Shown one piece after another: positions 35,376 to 44,245 of a stretch of 64,000 nt of DNA (positions are counted from its first letter, which is position 1; each line of letters opens with the position of its first letter). The translations under genes and the position numbers were made by a program. The notes under the pieces are model-generated. The model ran no database searches. It was not told where the DNA came from and saw only the letters and a list, made by a program, of their open reading frames with translations. The DNA is taken from assembly GCA_004347695.1 (NCBI GenBank), contig SLTK01000007.1, forward strand, positions 1 through 64,000, written 5' to 3'. This stretch comes from Chloroflexota bacterium (GTDB lineage: Bacteria; Chloroflexota; Anaerolineae; Anaerolineales; Anaerolineaceae).

Positions 35376-37182
35376 TCTTGTAACTGAATGGCGCGAAATG
35401 GGGCCGGTGGAATGGGCTGAAGGTCCTTACGGCTTCATCATGGAGGACGGGCAGCCGATCTCCCTCACCCCATGGCAGCGAGCCGCCCTGGAGTCCTACT
35501 GGCAGCACAGAGCGGATGTATCCACCTGGGCGGTATCCAACATCAAAAAGACTGGCAAAACCGCTCTCAATGCCGTTCTGACCTGCTGGCGCTGGCTGGC
35601 ACTACCGGGGCAGCACTTTGTAGCGGCTAACGATCTTGACCAATCCCAGGCGCGACAATTCGCAATGATAGCAGAGATGGTACGGCGCAATTCGTACCTA
35701 TCCCAGGTCGTAAAAATCAGCCGGTCAGAGCTGCTATTCGAGCCAACCGGCAGCAAGCTAACGGCGCTGGCTTCAGATGCTACAGGTAATGCCGGCGCGA
35801 ACTTCTTGACCACTTCCCATACTGAAGCCTGGGGTATCTTGTACGAGAACGGAATCAGGGCATGGGAAGAGAACACCCCTCCACCTGGCAAGTTTTATGG
35901 CATGCCTGCTCTCCGTATTGCGGACAGTTACGCCGGTTATTTGGGAGAATCGGCTACCTGGCATAAGGTGGTTGACCGCGGGCTGAAGGGTGAACGCATA
36001 TCGAAGGAATGGCCGATCTATCTGGCAGGCGGCCTTATGCTCTTCCACATGGAAGGCGAGGACGCGCAGCGGCGCTGCTACCGGGGAACGCCTGAAGAGG
36101 CGGCGGTTTACTACACAGAACAGCGCGAGACCTTACGGACTAACTCGTTTGACCGTATGCACAACAACATACGGACGGCGGGAGAGAGCGCGTTTATCGA
36201 AATGGAGCGCTGGGCAGCCTGCAAGGGGTCAACCCCCTACGATGCCCGCATGCGCGAAAAGATGGTTATTGGTGCGGATGCTTCCACTTCCGGCGATTAT
36301 TCGTCAATCGTGGGCTGCACCTATGACTATGACAATGATATAGCTTCCGTTCGCCTTGTGCAGGTATGGAAGCCAAAAAGCATATTGGGGATCCGTTCGG
36401 GAAAGGCTACGGTGGATATTGACGAAACAATAGGACAGGCGGTTTTAGATTTACACAAGGCAAAGGTATTGAAGGCGGTGGTTTGTGACGTTTACCAGTT
36501 GCATACCTGCGTAATCAAGTGGGAAAAAGCTGGTATTCGTGTCATTGAATTGAACCAGAACGCCGGCCGGGTGGACAGCGACCAGGCGCTTTACAACGCT
36601 ATCAATGCCGGAACGCTGCGGCATTACGGCGACCCTGAACTAGACGCAGCCATAAGAAACGCAGTCGCACGAGAGACACCCCGCGGCTTCCGACTGGATA
36701 AGGAAAAGGCGAGTAAAAAAATCGATGCGGCGGTAGCGCTCTCAATGGCGCATTGGGGGGCGCGTCTTTACTTTGGAAAGTATGACAACAGCAGTATAGG
36801 CTGGCGCCCGGACCCATGGGAGACATACGATTCTATGGACTTGTCGGAGATCGACCCCAGCGATCTGGCGCTCTTCAAGAAATGGGAAATGCAAGCCGGG
36901 CGGCCGTATAACGGTCACTGGCATATCCATCACGACCCGCACCCGGAAGGTGTCACCTGGAAGAATTGCAGATACCGGACACGCGGATGTCTGGCCTGTT
37001 ATGAGGAAACCAAAGACCTAGCGGATGCGGAAATAGGTGCATTCCAGGGTTCGGGACAATTCGAGGCTTACGTGCAAAATCTGGAAGATCGGGCACGCAT
37101 GGAGCAAGCTGCGAATGAACAAAAAGCCAAAACAGAATCGCTGTTTTGGAATCAGATCAAAAAGAACACAAGGAGAAACTAA
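35356..37182 (+). CDS. Terminase large subunit
   Basis: 608 residues. ATPase part at the N-terminus with Walker-A-like SNIKKTGKTAL (about 58-68) and a following RRN-rich segment; C-terminal nuclease part with VIGADASTSGDYSSIVG, a second Asp in VVCDVYQLHT and a third in KKIDAAVALSMA. The extreme C-terminus has a Cys/His-rich stretch (HIHHDPHPEG, CRYRTRGCLACYE), which could bind zinc. It translocates DNA into proheads; none are encoded here, so a helper would have to supply them. Confidence 0.85.
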   Translation: MTNEISNLVTEWREMGPVEWAEGPYGFIMEDGQPISLTPWQRAALESYWQHRADVSTWAVSNIKKTGKTALNAVLTCWRWLALPGQHFVAANDLDQSQARQFAMIAEMVRRNSYLSQVVKISRSELLFEPTGSKLTALASDATGNAGANFLTTSHTEAWGILYENGIRAWEENTPPPGKFYGMPALRIADSYAGYLGESATWHKVVDRGLKGERISKEWPIYLAGGLMLFHMEGEDAQRRCYRGTPEEAAVYYTEQRETLRTNSFDRMHNNIRTAGESAFIEMERWAACKGSTPYDARMREKMVIGADASTSGDYSSIVGCTYDYDNDIASVRLVQVWKPKSILGIRSGKATVDIDETIGQAVLDLHKAKVLKAVVCDVYQLHTCVIKWEKAGIRVIELNQNAGRVDSDQALYNAINAGTLRHYGDPELDAAIRNAVARETPRGFRLDKEKASKKIDAAVALSMAHWGARLYFGKYDNSSIGWRPDPWETYDSMDLSEIDPSDLALFKKWEMQAGRPYNGHWHIHHDPHPEGVTWKNCRYRTRGCLACYEETKDLADAEIGAFQGSGQFEAYVQNLEDRARMEQAANEQKAKTESLFWNQIKKNTRRN

Positions 37183-37183
37183 C

Positions 37184-38026
37184 ATGTCTAACTTTAGAGG
37201 ACCAGGAATTAACCCAACTGTAGGAACCCCGCGGGTGGCTGGTTGGAATGCCACAGCGCTCGAAATCGCTGCGGCGCGTGAAGAGTTGAATAAATACGCC
37301 GGGATCATGACCCCATACGAACGCATGGTGATAGGCAATTCGATCAAAGAAAAGATCGAATCCAGCTACCAGATGGTTTATGCGGGGGCGAAAAATCACC
37401 TTGCGGTATGGATCGGCTATTACAAGGATGCGATTGCCCGGTACGAAAGAGCGCAGCGAAACGAAACCAACAACTGGGATAGCGGCAAGCTGCTAACCGA
37501 AACAAACGCATTCCAGGCACGTCTGGAGCGCGAGTTGGGGAATAAAAACGGGTTGCCCTTGTATGAGGGCGCACCGGACAGTTTGGAGCGCGTCAAGCGG
37601 CTATACCACGAGGCGCAGGCCAGCGGAGACAAGTATAAGCAGCGTGCGGCGGCTGAAGTCATGCGCAGTATCAGCACAGAGGGCATGAAGCAAAGCGCGG
37701 CGGTGGATCTGCGCGTACTGGCACGCGAAGCCGATGCGAGTTTGAAAAGCCTGCGGTCGACCCCGGAACTAATAGAGGCGGTCGAAAATGCGAACAAGGC
37801 CACACAAGAACTATGGCGCGAGCGCGAAGTGGTTGCCAGCGTTTGCAAAGCTATGGGTGAGACGCCCGATGACCCTATGGGCGCGGTTGGCGGTTTTGAA
37901 AAACTGGTAAAAACCGTCCAGGTAAACCCCGAGACGCGCGAACTCAAAATCTATAGCTTGACCGACCCTGAAGTTACCGGGATTTATCACTTGAAAGATA
38001 ATAATTCAGACAACCTGGGAGACTGA
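37184..38026 (+). CDS. Coiled-coil protein of unknown function
   Basis: 280 residues, charged and mostly helical (long heptad-like stretches from about 40 to 240). ATG 37184 follows AAGGAGAA; the frame extends upstream but only into the terminase gene. It stands where phages usually carry the portal gene but shows no portal features. A scaffolding, capsid-size redirecting or DNA-binding role is possible; none can be shown. Confidence 0.6.
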   Translation: MSNFRGPGINPTVGTPRVAGWNATALEIAAAREELNKYAGIMTPYERMVIGNSIKEKIESSYQMVYAGAKNHLAVWIGYYKDAIARYERAQRNETNNWDSGKLLTETNAFQARLERELGNKNGLPLYEGAPDSLERVKRLYHEAQASGDKYKQRAAAEVMRSISTEGMKQSAAVDLRVLAREADASLKSLRSTPELIEAVENANKATQELWREREVVASVCKAMGETPDDPMGAVGGFEKLVKTVQVNPETRELKIYSLTDPEVTGIYHLKDNNSDNLGD

Positions 38027-38027
38027 G

Positions 38028-38288
38028 ATGCAATCCACTTTCGAAAAACCACCACGAAAAAACGAAAGAGACTATCTCAATGCAATGGCTGTAGCGCGAG
38101 CGGCCGAAATTCGCATGATAGCGAACTCCGAATTACCGGGGTTTTGCTCTCCGAATGAGCTGGCAGCGGAGCGCAGCCGCCGGGCATATTGGGCGGAGAT
38201 GGACCAGACCAATTTAGAAATGCACGCCACCTACGACAAGGACGCGGCCGCTGAAGTTGCGCGGCGCAATGGGGAACTTCCCAGGTAG
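38028..38288 (+). CDS. Small element protein, unknown function
   Basis: 86 residues, charged, no recognised domain. GGGAG lies just before the ATG and the gene begins one base after the previous stop, so it is clearly part of the same operon. Confidence 0.6.
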   Translation: MQSTFEKPPRKNERDYLNAMAVARAAEIRMIANSELPGFCSPNELAAERSRRAYWAEMDQTNLEMHATYDKDAAAEVARRNGELPR

Positions 38289-38310
38289 CTTTCATCCTGC
38301 CATCTCACGT

Positions 38311-38338
38311 GGGGCGGTAGCAATGGGGTTACCGCCCC
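38311..38338 (+). terminator. Hairpin after the terminase operon
   Basis: 9-bp perfect stem GGGGCGGTA / TACCGCCCC, ten-base loop, no T-run. Likely a transcription end or mRNA-stabilising hairpin. Confidence 0.6.
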
Positions 38339-38352
38339 GACAGTGGGAAATT

Positions 38353-38371
38353 TGTTAACATATTGTTAACA
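38353..38371. promoter_or_regulatory. Repeated TGTTAACA palindromes
   Basis: The 8-bp palindrome TGTTAACA occurs at 38353-38360, 38364-38371 and again at 38524-38531. The first two are 11 bp apart (one turn). They may be sites for a dimeric regulator or for the integrase/excisionase. Confidence 0.4.
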
Positions 38372-38386
38372 TTGGAGGTATTGCAA

Positions 38387-38512
38387 TTGAAGGTCATATG
38401 TTCTAGACTAAGGTTGTCTAGGGAGTTTGAGGTAGTTTTTAATTCGCCTGCAAAGGGCCGTTATTCTGCAAACTACCCACTCCCTAGACAAGAGCTGGCG
38501 AAAGCAGGATAG
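38387..38512 (+). CDS. Candidate 41-residue small protein
   Basis: TTG start 7 bp after GGAGGT, 41 codons to TAG. The peptide is basic (MKVICSRLRLSREFEVV at the start) and has no known match to me. Its coding sequence overlaps the strong inverted repeats listed next, so it may be either a real small gene or a chance frame over a structured RNA. Confidence 0.35.
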   Translation: MKVICSRLRLSREFEVVFNSPAKGRYSANYPLPRQELAKAG

Positions 38513-38523
38513 CGGCCTTTTGT
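38414..38523 (+). ncRNA. Candidate structured RNA with interleaved stems
   Basis: Stem A 38414-38426 with 38479-38491 (13 bp perfect, TTGTCTAGGGAGT) and stem B 38431-38438 with 38470-38477 (8 bp perfect, GGTAGTTT) are nested. A third pairing, 38451-38469 with 38505-38523 (16 of 19), crosses them: its left arm lies in the loop of stem B, its right arm outside stem A, so all three together would form a pseudoknot, or alternate as a switch. No known family is recognised. Confidence 0.5.
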
Positions 38524-38536
38524 TGTTAACAGGGGC

Positions 38537-38595
38537 ATAGCGGGGTACAACCCCGATGATAAACCGGCACAGCCGGACTTACCAAATCGGCATAG
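38537..38595 (+). ncRNA. Chain of three short hairpins
   Basis: CGGGGT-ACA-ACCCCG, CCGGC-ACA-GCCGG and TCGG-CATAGA-CCGA occur in quick succession after the pseudoknot region and before the 102-residue gene. Two share the same ACA loop. They may belong to the same RNA or to a leader of the next gene. Confidence 0.4.
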
Positions 38596-38617
38596 ACCGA
38601 GAAAGGAAGCAAAGAAC

Positions 38618-38926
38618 ATGCATCCCCCAAAAGACTTTGTGAGAATTATCAACAAGAAGCGATACAGCGTTGCGACATCTACGCTTATTGCTCACGATGC
38701 ATACTGGGACGGACACAACTTTGAACGGTCAGGGCGAAATGAATTTCTCTATCGCACCCCGAACGGGAACTACTTCACGGTAAACCTGACGTGCTGGCAG
38801 GGTGAACGCGATACATTAACGCCCGTCAGCCAGGATGAAGCCGTTGAACTGTTCGAGAGCAACCTGCCCGAACATGAAGTAAGTTATGCTGAAGCATTCC
38901 CCGGCGTAACAGTAAAGGACGCATAA
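38618..38926 (+). CDS. Element-encoded protein of unknown function
   Basis: 102 residues. AAAGGAAG precedes the ATG by 8 bp. A mixed alpha/beta pattern with HDAYWDGHNFERSGRNEFLY and VNLTCWQGERDTL; no recognised domain. Homologues of similar size with this kind of sequence are common in plasmids and phages of Gram-positives, but I can assign no function. Confidence 0.65.
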   Translation: MHPPKDFVRIINKKRYSVATSTLIAHDAYWDGHNFERSGRNEFLYRTPNGNYFTVNLTCWQGERDTLTPVSQDEAVELFESNLPEHEVSYAEAFPGVTVKDA

Positions 38927-38928
38927 GA

Positions 38929-38959
38929 GCGAACGCCTGGATTAGGGCCAGACGTTCGC
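38929..38959 (+). terminator. Hairpin before integrase gene
   Basis: Stem GCGAACG + CTGG paired with CCAG + CGTTCGC, one mismatch pair in between, seven-base loop. No T-run. It may end the upstream transcript or limit integrase expression. Confidence 0.55.
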
Positions 38960-39009
38960 AGTAGCAGGACAGGCGCCCCGCTATGCCAATTTTATCAAAG
39001 AGGCAAAAA

Positions 39010-40173
39010 ATGAACAAACGAAGTCACGGCGAAGGGTCGTTAACACGGCGGAAGAATGGTACTTTTCTCGCTCAGGTATCCATCGAAGGGCGGCGGGTCA
39101 GTAAGACCTTCAAACTCCGCAAGGAAGCCCAGGAATGGATTACCACCATTAACGGGCAGGTGCGGCAGGGGTTGACCTTTGAGAGTACCAGAACCACCGT
39201 CGATGAACTCATGGAAGGCTGGCTTAATAACAAGCGGGCAAAGTTGCGCCCGGCGACCATTGAGAGTTACTGCAATATGAACCGACAGTATATTTCTCCG
39301 GCATTGGGCAAGCTGAAGCTGAAGGATGTTTCAGCGGCGCGGGTCCAGAAATTCTATAGCGATCTGGAAAAGCGCGGCATTGGAAAACGTACCATTGAGA
39401 TGACTCATACCATCCTACACGGCTTCCTGGGGCATGCACACCGCCTGGGGTTGATTGCACAGAACTGGGCGGCATTGGTGGAAGTACCGCGGCCCGGGAA
39501 AAGCGAAATGCACGTATGGGATGAAAGTCAAGTCAGTCAATTCCTGCAATTCGTCAATGCGGACCCGCTCTACCGCTTGGCTTTTTCGACTGGCATGCGC
39601 CGGGGCGAAATAGTCGGTTTGCAGTGGAAAGATATCGACTGGAATTCTGGCATGCTGCACGTCCGGCGTCAAGCATATAGACCGGAAGGCGGCGGCTTCA
39701 TATTCCAGACACCCAAAACAGAGCGGGGAACCCGCGGTATCAGGTTAGGCCGCGGCATGCTAGAGGCGCTAAGGGTCCACTACAACGAAACCATCCCGCT
39801 AATGCAGGCTATCGCCGGTGGCTCCTGGCAGGACTATGATCTGATATTCCCTACTTCCAGGGGAACACCAAAAGACGGTGATACCGTGCTCAAGGAATTC
39901 CAGCGGCTTACAGAACGCGCCGGCCTGCCCCCCATCCGCTTCCATGACATAAGACACACGGCAGCCAGTATCATGCTGCTGCATGGCGAGCCGCCGGTGC
40001 GGGTTGCAGGTATCCTGGGGCAAAGTGTCCAGGTGCTGCTTACCACCTACGCCCACTATATCCCGGACAATCAGGAAACAGCGGCGAATCTCATGGATGC
40101 GATTACCACCCCGACAAGCATTACATTTGAAAACTCATCATCATTGCAACAGATTGCAGCAGGCAAGAAGTGA
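39010..40173 (+). CDS. Tyrosine recombinase/integrase
   Basis: 387 residues. ATG 39010 follows AAAGAGG. N-terminal arm-binding segment (RRKNGTFLAQVSIEGRRV), SAM-like core-binding domain (about 60-150), and C-terminal catalytic domain with Arg in TGMRRGEI, HDIRHTA (His, Arg) and Tyr in LLTTYAHY. The usual GH-S motif reads GQS, so the third His is Gln. It lies 74 bp from attR and would integrate and, with the HTH protein, excise the element. Confidence 0.9.
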   Translation: MNKRSHGEGSLTRRKNGTFLAQVSIEGRRVSKTFKLRKEAQEWITTINGQVRQGLTFESTRTTVDELMEGWLNNKRAKLRPATIESYCNMNRQYISPALGKLKLKDVSAARVQKFYSDLEKRGIGKRTIEMTHTILHGFLGHAHRLGLIAQNWAALVEVPRPGKSEMHVWDESQVSQFLQFVNADPLYRLAFSTGMRRGEIVGLQWKDIDWNSGMLHVRRQAYRPEGGGFIFQTPKTERGTRGIRLGRGMLEALRVHYNETIPLMQAIAGGSWQDYDLIFPTSRGTPKDGDTVLKEFQRLTERAGLPPIRFHDIRHTAASIMLLHGEPPVRVAGILGQSVQVLLTTYAHYIPDNQETAANLMDAITTPTSITFENSSSLQQIAAGKK

Positions 40174-40246
40174 AAACACTCTACTACCCCCATATATACG
40201 GCATGACAAACCGTAAAACACCACATATGCGGCTTATTAGTGCAAT

Positions 40247-40265
40247 ACCGTCTGATTATAAAGCA
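40247..40265. repeat. attR: right 19-bp direct repeat of the mobile element
   Basis: Perfect copy of the sequence at 31773-31791; lies 74 bp after the integrase stop. Confidence 0.85.
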
Positions 40266-40594
40266 GGCCAGCCGTTTAAGGCGAATGGGATTGATGATAT
40301 GGCTGTTGTGTTTTTCAGGAGAATTTTTTTGAAGATACGTTCCCAAAACTGGTTAGTTACTGGTAAACTTAACTATTATCCAGGTTGGCGTTTTGTTGCT
40401 GCTTCACGATTTGAATGCCAAAGGGGTAACCGTTGGTTTGCATAAATGGTGTTCACAAAAAAATAGCAATGCGAAACGCCCATAAATTATCGTGCCTGCC
40501 TGTTCGAAGCAACATTGCATCATCCATTTAACAAATAGATTATAAAAATGTTTCAGGTAAGGAAAGGAAGGTTTTTCTTCTAGGCCATCGTACC
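40266..40594. other. Non-coding flank right of the mobile element
   Basis: 329 bp with no supported gene; it should hold the promoter of the following membrane protein gene. A 91-codon frame starting at 40170 crosses attR and is not considered real. Confidence 0.5.
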
Positions 40595-42082
40595 ATGTGG
40601 ATGAACAAACTAAAACAGTTCGGGCTTACCATTGATCAAATATTTCAGGCAGTATTTTCCCCAAAGGCTGAAAAAACACATCCCTGGCTGCCGATAGTTT
40701 GGATTGGGTCGCTCATTCTTGCCGGCGCGATCCTGTGGGGGATATTTTTCAACTGGGGAAACATTCCTTTCGATTACATGGATTGGGCGGAAGTCTGGGC
40801 TGCGCGCATGCAGGCCTGGCGGGATGCTTTACTAAACAACACCATCCCATTTCATCTGTCCGACGTGGCTGCCATGCGCACCGAATCGGACCGCTATTTT
40901 GCGGTGGCAGACATGGTTTCTTCGCCGCAGGTCCTTCTGCTGCGCTGGCTGGAGGTTGGCCCATACACATTGGCCAACAATCTTTTCCTTTATGGCATTG
41001 CCACCTATTTTTTATTGCGCATCCGAAAAAAATATAACCTTTCCTTGTTCGCGTTTTCCTTTTTATTCCTTCTGTTTCATTTCAATGGTTTCATCGTTAC
41101 CCATTTATCGATCGGGCATCTGAGTTGGGGAGGGTACTACTTATTTCCTGCTTTTGTATTGTTTGTGTTGGAATTGTTGGATGGCGACCGAAGCTGGCGG
41201 TGGGTCGCCAAAATGTCTTTCCTGCTTTTTTTCATCTTCATGCAGGGATCTTTCCATCATCTGGTATGGAGTTCGCTTGTCCTTGGGATGATTGCTCTTA
41301 TCCGCTGGCGTCATTTTTTCCAGGTTTTAAAAGCAGGTTTATTCGCCATCCTGCTGAGTATGCCTCGGATTCTTCCTGTTGTTATCGAATTCAATTCCAA
41401 AATTTCTGAAAAACTCGATATTTTAGGTGGATATCCATCATTAATAAACCTCGCTCAGTCGTTGACCTACAATTCCACCCCGGATAATGCCTGGCCGGGG
41501 CTAGTATTCGATAGCAGACTGGGTTATTGGGAATTTGATATTTTCGTCGGCCGGGTGGGTGCAATATTTCTTTTCGCTTTCGGCGGCCTGGCAATGTCGT
41601 TCTGGCATTATAAAAAACGCGAATTTCCCGTTTTAATCATGCCGGTGCTGGCGCTGGTCTTTTTATCCATCGGAGATAATTTCGCAAAGGTCCTTTTTTA
41701 TCATCCGGTTTTGGCTTCCAGCGAGCGGGTGACCTCCCGCATGATCGGCCTGGCATTGGTCATTGGGCTGATCTTATCAGCAATTTATTACCAAAAAACA
41801 CTGGACCGGATACGTAAATCGATCATTCTTCGATTGACCCAGGTGGTTTTATTAATACTCCTGGCAAAAGATCTGGTTCTGCATACCCTGCGCTGGTCGG
41901 TAGAGAATGCCTATATCGCTTTTGGGGTCACCCGCCGCGATCTCTCCGTTATTCACGTTTCCAACCACCCCGACCCGGATTATTTCCTTGCCCTGAGCAT
42001 TGGGGCGCTCGTATCGATCCTGACCATGGTGTTTCTGATCTGGGCTGCCAGGAAAACATCAAATGCAAGCCATAAAACATGA
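40595..42082 (+). CDS. Multi-pass membrane protein, GT-C/YfhO-like
   Basis: 495 residues with about 11 membrane helices. After TM1 an extracytoplasmic loop with DYMDWAEVWAARMQAWRD is reminiscent of the catalytic loop of GT-C fold glycosyltransferases or YfhO-like proteins. Substrate would be a polyprenyl-linked sugar; the assignment rests on topology. A second ATG at 40601 is possible; no clear binding site decides. It stands alone between the mobile element and a convergent gene. Confidence 0.6.
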   Translation: MWMNKLKQFGLTIDQIFQAVFSPKAEKTHPWLPIVWIGSLILAGAILWGIFFNWGNIPFDYMDWAEVWAARMQAWRDALLNNTIPFHLSDVAAMRTESDRYFAVADMVSSPQVLLLRWLEVGPYTLANNLFLYGIATYFLLRIRKKYNLSLFAFSFLFLLFHFNGFIVTHLSIGHLSWGGYYLFPAFVLFVLELLDGDRSWRWVAKMSFLLFFIFMQGSFHHLVWSSLVLGMIALIRWRHFFQVLKAGLFAILLSMPRILPVVIEFNSKISEKLDILGGYPSLINLAQSLTYNSTPDNAWPGLVFDSRLGYWEFDIFVGRVGAIFLFAFGGLAMSFWHYKKREFPVLIMPVLALVFLSIGDNFAKVLFYHPVLASSERVTSRMIGLALVIGLILSAIYYQKTLDRIRKSIILRLTQVVLLILLAKDLVLHTLRWSVENAYIAFGVTRRDLSVIHVSNHPDPDYFLALSIGALVSILTMVFLIWAARKTSNASHKT

Positions 42083-42186
42083 GAAGATTTTTCCTGATGC
42101 GACCATATTTGTTTATCTTTATACCGACGTTAGAGTTCCCACATAATCGGTAATCGCACCGGCTGGCGTTTATTCCTTTTATCGAT

Positions 42187-42591
42187 TTAAATATTTAAAA
42201 GTTTATTGTTTTCTATCCCTTCGCCTTGCCTGGTTAACGTATAAGCTGCCTGGCTGATGATTCTTTCGATCATTTCCATGGTTGCCGGCCGAACTGAGGT
42301 TCCCCGCTCATCGTTGATAAATATATACGTCTGTTCATCGCGGCCATCCAGCACCAGGGTTATCGGATCGCCAAGCGCTCGGTACACCAGAAGCACAACC
42401 AGTTCGCAGGTACATTGACTGGTACCGTGGTAAGGGCAGGTACAGCCATCATGCAGCGCCCTGGTGCTGCGCAAATCAAAAGATTGGAACACCCATAAAC
42501 CCGCATCGGAAAAAGCTTGTTTGAGTGGTTCCACAAAACGGGTGCATTGAATATCGATTACTTTTAAAGGTTTCTTTCCCTGGTGATTCAT
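42187..42591 (-). CDS. Cys-rich small protein of unknown function
   Basis: 134 residues. Start ATG 42591 follows AGGAC by 9 bp; ATG 42609 lacks a site. A cluster CTCPYHGTSQCTC near the middle could bind a metal or haem. The remainder looks like a mixed alpha/beta domain. No family known to me. It is convergent with the membrane protein at 40595 and downstream of the L,D-transpeptidase. Confidence 0.6.
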   Translation of the reverse strand: MNHQGKKPLKVIDIQCTRFVEPLKQAFSDAGLWVFQSFDLRSTRALHDGCTCPYHGTSQCTCELVVLLVYRALGDPITLVLDGRDEQTYIFINDERGTSVRPATMEMIERIISQAAYTLTRQGEGIENNKLLNI

Positions 42592-42676
42592 CGTAATTTG
42601 TCCTGCCAATTATTTTAGCTGCTCCAAAAAACTTTAAAAAGCGCTGTGATGCTTAACCTATAACAGGCTTTTTTGC

Positions 42677-43744
42677 TTACTTAACCACTTCCACCAGGGT
42701 ACCTCCGGGCATCCCCACGGTAACATCGCCCGGGTCGTAAGCAACCACCGGAAGAGTCCAGCGAAACACCCATCGAGCATCTTCCGGGCGGCAGTTGACG
42801 CAGCCTTGGCTCATTGCCTCACCAAAATTGTTGTGCCAGAAGGTCGAATGGATGGCAACCCCGTTGCCCTCGAACAGCGTCGTCCAACTGACGCCGGCGA
42901 TATCATATCCACCTCCGGTCGTACCACCCGTCATGTGCACGGAGACCAGTTTTCGCCAGATAGGCCGGATCCCGACCGGTGTTTCCCAGATGTCGGTGGG
43001 ATTTCCATAGAAGTCATTCATCATTCCGGTGGAAACCTGAGTGAAATACACTTCATTCTTGCCTTCGAAACAGGCCAGCGTCTGGCGAGATACATCCACG
43101 ACCACCCGTTTATCGGCCACTCCCGGCGAGATCGGCGCCACGTCCTGTTCGGTTAACGGTCTGAAACCTTCCGCCCGGGCCCACAACAAATCCCCAAATC
43201 CATATCGCTCATTGATACGGTACCAGGTCTGCCCCTGATCGTCCGTTTTTATCTGGTCGATCCAAAATACCTGGCTGTAATACACCCTTGGGTTTTCGGT
43301 GTTTTGCAACCAGGGAGAGCGGGCAGGCGGATTGCCCAAAACCACATCCAGATAGGGAACCGTCACCTCAGCCCACAGCCCGGGACCAAGCGAACTTTCC
43401 GGAAGGCTGTTCAAAGAGACGTTCAGGGTGTTCTTTACCGGTTGGAGGTATGGCGCCCAGATATAGCCGTTCGGCGTTTCCACCCAGCGTTGATTGATCC
43501 GCCAGGGCCGTTTGCCGATTACCTCGCGCAGCCAGGGTACTACGGTATCTCCGTAGATAGCTTCGACCGTTTCACTTTCCGTATCCGGCCGTGCTTTGAT
43601 CTCAGTCATGCCTACGTTAACTCGCCCAAGCCGCTCGGACTGCGGAAATTCCGGAAGGGTTACGGATCGAAAAGCCAGGCTGGTCAGACCGAGCAGAGAA
43701 ACTTTAAGAAATTCACGCCGGGAATATTTAGCTCTTGTTTGCAT
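42677..43744 (-). CDS. Exported L,D-transpeptidase (YkuD)
   Basis: 355 residues. Start at ATG 43744 gives a Tat-type signal SRREFLKVSLLGLTSLAF; an upstream ATG at 43807 would overlap the DUF2933 gene heavily. SH3-like segments (about 60-200) precede a YkuD catalytic domain with His in HSTFWHNNFGEAMSQGCVN and the active-site Cys in SQGCVNC. It makes 3-3 peptidoglycan cross-links or attaches proteins outside the cell. Tat export suggests folding before transport. Confidence 0.8.
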   Translation of the reverse strand: MQTRAKYSRREFLKVSLLGLTSLAFRSVTLPEFPQSERLGRVNVGMTEIKARPDTESETVEAIYGDTVVPWLREVIGKRPWRINQRWVETPNGYIWAPYLQPVKNTLNVSLNSLPESSLGPGLWAEVTVPYLDVVLGNPPARSPWLQNTENPRVYYSQVFWIDQIKTDDQGQTWYRINERYGFGDLLWARAEGFRPLTEQDVAPISPGVADKRVVVDVSRQTLACFEGKNEVYFTQVSTGMMNDFYGNPTDIWETPVGIRPIWRKLVSVHMTGGTTGGGYDIAGVSWTTLFEGNGVAIHSTFWHNNFGEAMSQGCVNCRPEDARWVFRWTLPVVAYDPGDVTVGMPGGTLVEVVK

Positions 43745-43970
43745 TCCCACTAAGCTCTTTTGTTTGCTCACAATGGCTATGGTCTCTGCCGCCACCACCG
43801 TGGTCATGCCCCATGAACTTCATCATAAATACATGCGACAGCGGGCAAATCAGTACCATCAAACCAATTAAAACCGTATTAATCGGCAGTTTGAACACGA
43901 ATAAGGCTGCGCCTGCAGCAACAGCTACCAAAACGCACGCAATGAATACGGTTTTAGTTGTCTTTGACAT
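43728..43970 (-). CDS. Small DUF2933-like membrane protein with His-rich tail
   Basis: 80 residues. ATG 43970 has GGAGGAACTCC directly upstream. Two hydrophobic helices (about 8-26 and 32-50, the second with CPLSHVFMM) are followed by a metal-binding-looking tail GHDHGGGGRDHSHCEQ. DUF2933 proteins are common in copper and mercury resistance loci. It overlaps the L,D-transpeptidase by 17 bp. Confidence 0.75.
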   Translation of the reverse strand: MSKTTKTVFIACVLVAVAAGAALFVFKLPINTVLIGLMVLICPLSHVFMMKFMGHDHGGGGRDHSHCEQTKELSGNANKS

Positions 43971-44245
43971 GGAGTTCCTCCGGGAGATTGAAATTACTAT
44001 GAACATGGTAAATGGGATAGGGCGCTATGTCACGCGTAAGTCTGCCTGAAAGAACTCAAGCATTTATGCTTATCTATTTTGGGGTGCGGCAGCCTGGTCC
44101 ACAAATGAGCAAAATTACCTATCCAGGCTTAAGCTTTTGTACGCTACCCCTGGCCCGGAAAACTTCTTATACTTAGACCATCAGCCCACCGGGAACTTAC
44201 GCTGGTGGGAAGTTCACCAACAATGGAGGTATAAAGAATTCAGAT

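Larger units (their letters stand above)
31773..40265 (+). mobile_element. 8.5-kb integrative element with prim-pol, terminase and tyrosine integrase
   Basis: Bounded by 19-bp direct repeats with the integrase gene 74 bp from the right one. Excision would yield an 8,474-bp circle. Gene order: regulator, small protein, HTH protein, prim-pol, RecA-like ATPase, array of 9-mers, terminase small and large subunit, coiled-coil protein, small proteins, integrase, all on the plus strand. There is no portal, capsid, tail or lysis gene. This composition resembles a phage satellite (phage-inducible island) more than a whole prophage; a decayed prophage is the alternative. Confidence 0.8.

Noticed and set aside
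31773..40265. Complete prophage
   Set aside because: No portal, capsid, tail or lysis gene can be found between the two att repeats.
40170..40445. 91-codon frame after the integrase
   Set aside because: It crosses attR and joins element and host DNA; no binding site or family.
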